From NCBI RefSeq assembly GCF_037325665.1, contig NC_090255.1, positions 19,285,606-19,349,605 on the forward strand: a DNA stretch of 64,000 nt, read 5' to 3'. The notes beneath the pieces were generated by a model, which searched no databases, had not been told where the DNA came from, and saw nothing but the letters and a program-made list of their open reading frames with translations. Every line of letters starts with the position of its first letter. The first letter of the stretch is position 1. Made by a program: the position numbers and the translations under genes. Positions 44,701-53,700 of the stretch are shown in pieces. Source of the DNA: Littorina saxatilis. Taxonomy: Eukaryota > Mollusca > Gastropoda > Littorinimorpha > Littorinidae.

Positions 44701-47700
44701 AAGGCAGAAGTGAGCACAAGCTTGGGAAAGGAAGAAGCCCCGCAAGAGGCACAAGGACAACCATCGTCATCACCTAGAAGAGAGGAGTCACCAAGTGCAA
44801 GGTCGGACGGTGAAGATGGAAATCTTCGCGCTGTGGTCAAGCGCTGTTTGACGGGCCGCCCCTGGGCTCTGCGAACTGGGTCGGTCAGCAGGGGAAGCGA
44901 TGCAGGCAGCGTCAGCGAGACGGACAGCCAGGTGGACCGAGCGGAGTTACCTGTAGTCTTTGTATCACCCACGCAGCAAGACACGGATGAAGAGATGCGG
45001 CCTGCTCTGGACCTGGAGAATCTGTGCTGTCAACTTTGCAACGTAAGTAATAGTACAGTCAAACCTGTAAGTAATAGTACAGTCAAACCTGTAAGTAATA
45101 GTACAGTCAAACCTGTAAGTAATAGTACAGTCAAACCTCGCTTTGTTTTAAGACCCTCACTTTTACTTTTAGGACCCCGTCTCTTATATCCGCAATTTTC
45201 TGTTCAAAACATCTGTTTAATTATGCTTGTTTTTAAGACTCTCCTTCATAAAGACCTTTTTTCTCAAGTATCGGGGGCTCTTGAAACCAGTTATACTATA
45301 GTTTCAGAAATTCTTGTCTCTTATAGTTATAACTTATACTGAATGGAAAATGTGTGGATTAGTTAAAGACCAGCAGCCTCCGACTGTAGACTACAAGTGA
45401 TTGCTTCATAATGAAGAAGTTAGTGTCGGGTACCTGCAGCCAGATAGTTCAGAGGCATCTCACATTCTGCTGGTATTGGTTGTTGTTTTGGTTGTTCAAG
45501 GAAAAGTTTCACGCTTATCATGATCTTTTTTTTTTCCTACCCTTTTGTCCTTCTCTTGATTCTTGCCCTTTCTCATTCTCCAGACATTGAGTGCTTGGCA
45601 GCAGTAAAACTTTTTTATCATGTCTGCTTTCAGATCAAGTTTTCCCAAAAGAAGTCACTGGCATATCACTGCCAGACACATCACTCGGGCACCAGAACCA
45701 TCTACCCCTGTCCTTACTGCAAGCGCGTGTTTTATTACTTCTGGGGCCTAACCCGCCATCTCAACATAAACCACAAGAAGAACCCCTCTGACATCGACCG
45801 CATGCGCAAGAGTCTTGCGCGCCGGGCCTTCAAGCAAGACATCTCTAACATCTGCATCTCGGTCGTCCGAGGCCCGCTGACCCAGTCCCCAGAAGAGCAG
45901 CATGCTGGTCAGCAGAAGTCTCGCCACAGCGTGCCAGCCAAGATAGCCGTAGCCAAGTCCGTGCAAGGAGCGTCTGCTTCTCCGGGCCAGCGCACCGGAG
46001 CTATCGCCGTGGAAGTGGACATGCCTGCCTCCATGTTGTCGCTGCTACCGCAACGAAGACACAGGGTGGAGGTCATCAAGCCTGCTAATTTAAAGTCCGG
46101 GAAATCTGCAGATGACTACAAAATAGCCAACTTTGGTACAGAAAGCCTAACTTCACACAAGCAAGCTGGTGCAGAGAGATTACCCAGGCTCTTGGCTCGT
46201 CTCAACACTGACAGCGCCAGCAGGTCGAAGAGGATTCTTGCCAAGGCGCTGAGAGTGACACGAAGCAAGCGAGTGTACAGCCTTTTGGAAGAGCCCCTGT
46301 CACCCCCACCTGATGGGCAGTCAAGAGCTGACTCTCTTCCTGACTTTGAAGGTGTGGCTGTTGTGGAACAGCCTTCTGCTGAAAACTTAGAGCAGGAGTC
46401 TGAACTGTCACCCAAACAGCCAGCTTCAGCAGTGTCTGTTCCAATCTTCCGGCCACCCACACAAACCCAGCAGGATAAAATACCCAGGACAGCAACGATA
46501 GAAGTAATTGTCCACAAACAAAAATCAACTGTTTTAACTTCTACAGCTGGTTCAACATTTGAACCATTGTTAACTTGTGCTGGTGGAACGAACCATTCAA
46601 CTGCTGTAGTTTCCAGTGCAAGCAAAGGAACAGTTCAGGACAGCTTTAAACACGCTGTCAGTACTCCTCAGGAGAAACAAGGTGCTTCAGCTAACGAGAC
46701 ATCAGTGCGAAAAGAGCCTGTAGTGATAGTATTAAGCAGGGAATCGCATGACAGAATAACGGCTGAGACTTCTAAATCGTCAGCTGCTGGACCAGGGGTT
46801 GCATCTGTCAACATGGCAGTTAGTGAAGCTGTTGTGTCACAGACTAATGCAAAAACTGTGTCCACAGCAGTGTCTAATAGTGATATAACCACCCGGGCTA
46901 GTAGGGATGTCAGTCCCAAAGCTCCAGTCACTCAGCCTAAACCTTCAGCAGTAGCTTCAGCACCATCTGCCAGGGACAGAGCCAGCCACTCCACACACCT
47001 CACTCGTACAAGAACTTCACAACCAGGGAATTCTACAGTGGGGAAGGACCCGTCAACTCATGCAGGCTCTCGAGACACCTCTCAAGCACATCTCACCCGA
47101 GGGAGAAACAGCTTGCCCTCTTCCCCCAAGCCCTCGGCCAACCGCCCCACCCCTTCCTCCCCAGGTCTCCTGCACATTTGCACTGGCTGCCACCGTGTGT
47201 TCGGTCGTAAGAGTAGTCTCATCTCCCACATGAAGATCTGCAGCAGGGTCAAAGCTTCTCAGTCGGCCTCTCCACAGAAGAGAACGGGCAGCCTTAACAC
47301 TGCAGGTCGCACACCTCGGGGACAAAAAGCGGTCATCAAGGATGGTGCAAATACCAGGAAAGACACCCATGGCCGTACAGATAGTCAAGATTCACTTGGC
47401 AGGAGAGCATCGTCTTTTGGAACCAATAGTAGGAGTACACGAGAGACTTCAACTGAAAGGTCCGAACAAAAACAAAAACCGCCCCAAAAGTCTACAACGC
47501 CTCGGCAAAGTCAGACCAGACAGACCAGCAAGGAGGGTGCAGCACGGTCTCGGTCAGAACAGAGGTCTTCAAAAAACGTCAACTCCAAAGGCCGTTCCAG
47601 CAGAGAGAGCTCGGTGGAGAGTCGCACTGCTGGAGACACTGATGTTCACGCCCCTGGCCGGGCAGGTGAGAGGCAGTCACGATCTGGCGTGAGGCTGGAC

Positions 47701-50700
47701 TCCAAAGCAGGCTCCAGCCGCGAAAGCTCTGTAGAAAGCGTGCGCACCAGAAGTTCTGATGTCAGACCTCATCTCCCGCCGGCAGAGGGACGGCATCGTA
47801 CAGCGTCTGTCTCCAGCTCTGGTTCAAATCGTGACAGGTCTGTGGAGAGCAGAAAAAAAGAGGCCACAACCCACAGCAAAAGAAAATCTGATGAGGATCT
47901 GCTAGCTCTCTCGCGCAAGCGTCTGTCAGAACAGCTACAACAGGCAGCGGCCGTACCTGACACTAAGGGCAAAGTTGCTCCGCCGCCCAAGCCACAGCCG
48001 CTGAGGGTCATCACTACCACAGTGCTCAGGAAAAATCCACGTGAAAAACTTTCTGACCCTTCAACTTCTGGGGATCTGTCACCTCAGCCTTTGACAGAAA
48101 AAGCCGTCATCAGTAGAAGTGCTACCACTGGTTCCAGCCATAATAAACTTCAGCATTCATCAGAGAGTGCTGTCGTCGGTGGAAGTACGAAAACCATTTC
48201 CAGGAGCGTGCGACTTCGAGTGTCGGAGAGAGCCGCCATCGAGAAATTAGCTGAAAGAACGCTTTCCGTTCCAGAGAAGATGACAAAGGTGCAACTACCT
48301 CAAGTTCCAGAGAGTGACATCATTATGAAAACACTTTCCGCCCATCTCCTACGTCAGTCAAAGTTTGGAGGCAGAGTCTTGAGAAAAGCACCTTCTTCCC
48401 CAAAGAAGCAACCTACAGTAGCAGAGCCAGGTACCCCTGATCGTCGGCCGTCCTCTGAAGCTGAGTCGGCCGGAACTGACAAACACAAAGACCAACCAGT
48501 CAACATAGAGAACACGAACCTGTCTAAATCAGTCAACTCTGAGGCTGTTGAGCAACCAGTGGAGACAGGGAAAGTGGTGGAGATGGAGGGCTCTGACACA
48601 GTGACCGTTCCTGAAGAAGAGGAACATCAACAAGTTGACCACCAGGGGGAAGGAGCATCTGTGTCAAAGGAGGCCATGGAAGAGGAAAGCCGGCGACCGA
48701 GACGAAAACGTCGAGCTCCCTCCAGGCTCGTGGACATAGGGGACTCCCATGAAGGTACTGTCAACTGAAAGACGGGATTTTTTAACGTTTGTTTTACGGT
48801 GAGATTTTGACGTTTGTTGTACAGTAAGATTTTAACGTTTGTTGTACAGTGAAAACACAGAAATTCTTATTTTTTGAGATATATACTTTTTTTTAAATGG
48901 CTTGTACCGCACTAGTTATTGTAGGTAACTTTGCAAGAGTGTTGTTTGAATTTTAGGCATTGCTTTCATGAAAAAATCATAAAAACGTTATCTTACTCTT
49001 AGCGAATGCTCAATTATAATTTATAGTGTGGTAATACTGTAATTTTGTAAAGTAAAGATTGTACAGAACAAGAGAACTAGAACAAGAATCAAATTTGCCA
49101 TTTAGCATTTAATACCAATCATTGGTCATTCACTGTTTGTCGAACAGGGAATATTCTCACTCACACTCACAGTGCCAATGTTTATTCACCCTGCATTTAG
49201 TGACCCATTCATGAGCTAATAATGTTCCATTTCTTTCCATTCAGAATCGGATAACGATGTCACAGTCCCATCCAAAAAAGTCCATCTCGAGCCTAGCGTC
49301 AGCCTAGCTCAAACCAGCAAAGATTTGAGCCCCAAGACAGCGCCAACCACAGAGCTCAGCCCTGCCGCTGCCCAGCCTGATGACACAGTAGCCATGGTAA
49401 CGGAGGAAAAGGGAGGCGGCGCAGGGGCCACAGAGGAGGAGGATGAAGCGTCAAAGCTTGTAGAGGAGATCTGGATGGACAAGAAACCGGGACGACCCAC
49501 GGAGCGCGTCAAGTCCAACAGAATTTACGTCGTGGAGCCTGCGCATTCTGGGCGTCTGACTTGTCAGGATACGCGCAAGGTAAACAATTTGAGTGTACTT
49601 GTTGTTTTGAGAAATTCGAGTATTTTCCCTGTGTTGTTAAATTTGGAAACTGGAGCAATCCTATCAGTATGCTGAGAGCAAGACCAGCTCAAGAGTGTCT
49701 CAGTGAAAGTTTTGCAGAAGTTTTCTTGTCTTCCACTCAAGAACACCATTTTGTTGGGCATGTAATTTAGTATTGTAATGCCTTTTTATCTCAAGTAGAG
49801 TTTTTGTCTTTAATTTTAAAGGGAGATAATCTGTGATTTTCTCAGTTGGTGTTCAAGAGCAATTGACCGGTTCAGTGTAAGATTGGCGTACACAAAAGTT
49901 TAAAGATAAGGCGTGGGTCGGTCTTTATTCTTTTGCCACAGAAAGCAGATCAGTCACTATTTTATTTCTACCACTATGCAGTGCAGAAATGTTAAAAGCT
50001 TGTTGGTCTTTACCAGTGAATATTTCTGCAGATAGGTATCAATCAAAACTAGTATTCTAAATTTAGAAATGATGTCTTCAGTCACTATAACTTATGAAAG
50101 GGTTTCTACTTCTATTATTAATTTGCTGTTGTGTATTTACTGTTAGACTATGATTTTGACTGGTGGGCTCTTATATCTACTAATAGACTATGACTATGAC
50201 GAGCCATAAACGGTTGGCCGAGTGGTAAGGCGTCCGCCCCATGATCGGGAGGTCGTGGGTTCGAACCCCGGCCGGGTCATACCTAAGACTTTAAAATTGG
50301 CAATCTAGTGGCTGCTCCGCCTGGCGTCTGGCATTATGGGGTTAGTGCCAGGACTGGTTGGTCCGGTGTCAGAATAATGTGACTGGGTGAGACATGAAGT
50401 CTGTGCTGCAACTTCTGTCTTGTGTGTGGCGCACGTGAAATGTCAAAGCAGCACCGCCCTGATATGGCCCTTCGTGGTCGGCTGGGCGTTAAGCAAACAA
50501 ACAAACAAATGAGCCATTAAGACATGTGCTTGATACACCAGGTGGGGCAGATTGTGGACGAGTCATGGTTGACCTGCCTGCAGTGTGACCAGAAGTTCAC
50601 CAGCGTGTCCAACCTGCGACGTCACGCCATTCGACACCTGGGCTGGAGGCGATTCAAGTGTCGCCTCTGTCGCTTCTGCTCCTACAACAGGTGTGTGTGT

Positions 50701-53700
50701 GTGTGTTGACTTTAATGGAAGTTGAAATCGCAGATGTGAAAATGGATTGCATATGAATCCAAGATGGTGGGGGAGGGTGGTGTTTGGCTGGTCGATCAGT
50801 TGCTGTTTAGCATTTGCTGACTTTAAAGCCTCCACGTATGTTTTGTGAATTTTTAAATTGGTACATGACGATTTTGTCAGGTCGATTTTGGGGGTACCCT
50901 TACTTCTACAGCAGTCATGTTATCCCTGTAAAAAATCTTTGATACGAAAATTGTAGCAGATAGCATAGAAAGTTTGAATGAAATGACATGGAAATGAATG
51001 TTTTAGTTGGGTACGAAAATGGGTGCAATAATTTTATTGCTGAGTTTATTTTATGCTAAACAGGGTTACAGAAGGAAAAGAACAGTAATTAGTTACACTC
51101 CTATTTATACCCAGTCTTTTGATGTTACCACATTTATAATTTAGGCAGTGTATAAGAATACGACTGATGTCACAAAAGTTTTTGCTTAGAAGATGGGGTT
51201 AAAGTTTCTGAACTACAATCATTATAATTTTCAGATTTCTGTTCAATGTCAAGTGATTGTTCTGAAATCTGACAAAATGTCTTGTGACAACAGGTCCGAG
51301 TGCAACACCCACATCATGCGCTCGCATCCGGAACGACTCAGATTCTCAGGTAGCGGCGGTGCTCGCATCGACACCTTTATCACCGACCTCAACCGCCAGG
51401 CGGCCAGTGTGCGCAGTCTCAAGAAACGGCAGACGCTGGATAATCGGCGAAGGCAGGGGGAGGAGCAATCGGGAGGAGCGGATACTCGACAGTCAAGTCG
51501 CAGGAAGCTGAGACGACGGGAAGGAGGGGGAGTAGAGGCTGTTGCTGGTAAGCCTGGCTTAGAATCATCGTCAGTGGTGTTTCAATAGACCATGTTCGGA
51601 ATTAGCTATGTCAAGTTTGTATGGGTTGTGGGAGAGTTTCTTTCGTCTGCTTTCATAGAAACACTGAGGCAAGCTTACAATGTCACGTGTAGCTTGCATC
51701 AATGTTTCTATGAAAAACAAGGGAAAGCAGCTTTTTTTTTTTTTCTTTTTTTTTTCCTTCTCTCTTTTCTTTTCTTCTTTATTTTATTTTTGTTTGTTTG
51801 TTTCATCCTCTTTTTTGCTTGTCCCGACGCTTGTTCCTTCTCCCAGTATGCTCCCATGCCGCCCCTTCCCAGCACTCACTACAACATCCACCCCTGAACT
51901 TCGTTTCGCCGCCAGACTTTGTCGAATCAATGAGCCCTCAGTGTTGGTCAGACACCTGGGCACCCTCACACATTTTACAGACACTCCAGGGAAGGATGTC
52001 AGGCTGCTGCGGTAGGCTACCCTCGGAAGATGACACTGCACTGCTGCTGAGTCACTTCGACGGTGCTCAGTATTGGTCCTGTTCCTGGCAAGGGACACGG
52101 GCACCGCTACCTACTAAGCCCTCTACTTACGACACTGACTGTTAAGTCGCGGAGCCAGACTGAGTGAGCGTCCCCTCAGAGAGCAGACCGCCACTGCGTC
52201 CTTTGTCGACCCCCCTGGAGCATCCCAGGCTGGCAGCAGAATATTCAGGGATGGCTAGAACAGAAACACTGGGACCAAGGTCACCATGAGAGCCCTGAGC
52301 AGGAAGGGTCACAAGAATCGAGACAAGTGTTTTTTATTTTCGCGCTTTCTTAGTCAATCGCATTCGTGAAGTGAATGACACTCGGCTGTGTGATCCCAGC
52401 CTTCCCATTGGAACTTTAGCACTTCCACTCTGGGTAGGAGCCGACCGAAGCTCGAAAAACCCACGCACCCCTTATGGCATTCGAACCACGATCTCCCGGC
52501 CCGCAGTCCGATGCACTAACCACTGCGCCTCGGGGGCCGGTAAGGGAAAGCAGCTATTCCACAACCCATAAAACCTGATAAGAGTTATTTCTGGAATTTG
52601 TTTGTTTTTCGACTGGTTTGATTTCAAATGGTTTTCCTTTCAAAATTTTTCACATTATTCTCCAACAAATGTCATCTTGGATCAGCCTTGGGAAACACCA
52701 TCTCTAATTTAGTATTTACTACTAAACTTAAAAGGGGTCTTAGTCCAGCATTTCAATCTAAGTTTATTCAGATATGACTACAGCGCTAGTTCTGGTACAT
52801 AGTCAATGCAGTAATGTCAATCGTGGTTCTGCTTGTAGGGCTGTTGACGCTTGAGAGACAGAAAAAGATGGCTACCCTGAAAGAAAAAGTTATTATCAAT
52901 GAATTTGTCGGCATGACTAGTTTAAAGATTTCTCCAAAACAGAAGAGGTCTTATAAGAGCGGAAGGCTTAGAATAGAGGTATAGCTTAAAGGTCCTTGTC
53001 TACATTTCTATACCCAAATCGCCATTTGACCAGTAAAATGCACAGTCTATTATCTACAAATATCAACAATGCACCCCCTTTCGATCAGGAAAGACGAAGC
53101 CAGTGTAGCCGTTTGAAAATTCATTGTAGTATTCCAGCGTAGTACTCATAGTAGGATATCCTTATTTGGAAAATGCCAAGCGCAAAACTCCTCTCAAATC
53201 CAGGGACTGGGTGGCCGAGTGGTAACGCACTTGCGCTCGGAATCGAGAGGTTGCGTGTTCGACCCTGGGTCAGGCCGCTATTTTCTCCCCCCTTTCCTAA
53301 CCTAGGTGGTGGGTTCAAGTGCTAGTCTTTCGGATGAGACGAAAAACCGAGGTCCCTTCGTGTACACTACATTGGGGTGTGCACGTTAAAGATCCCACGA
53401 TTGACAAAAGGGTCTTTCCTGGCAAAATTGTATAGGCGTAGATAAAAATGTCCACCAAAATACCCGTGTGACCTGGAATAATAGGCCGTGAAAGGTGGAT
53501 GCAGCGCCTAAAGGCAGTCGATCTACTGGCCGATGTGAATGCGTGATATATTGTGTAAAAAATTCCATCTCACACGGCATTAATAGGTAACATGCGCCTT
53601 GAGTCGCCTTGTGTGGTGAGATACGTGCGCGATATAAATCCTCGTAAATAAATAAATAAATAAATAAAAAATCCCGTGCATTTCGTGCGTTTAAAAAAAA

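Noticed and set aside
45043-45342. Read-through extension of ZNF800-like exon 2 to a stop at 45342
   Set aside because: The continuation is the donor repeat and a MITE. The finger completes correctly only when spliced to 45634. Intron retention remains possible but unsupported.
51193-51588. Frame starting at 51193 as a separate small gene
   Set aside because: The part from 51294 is ZNF800-like exon 6 in the correct phase. The upstream part is intron before a CAG acceptor.
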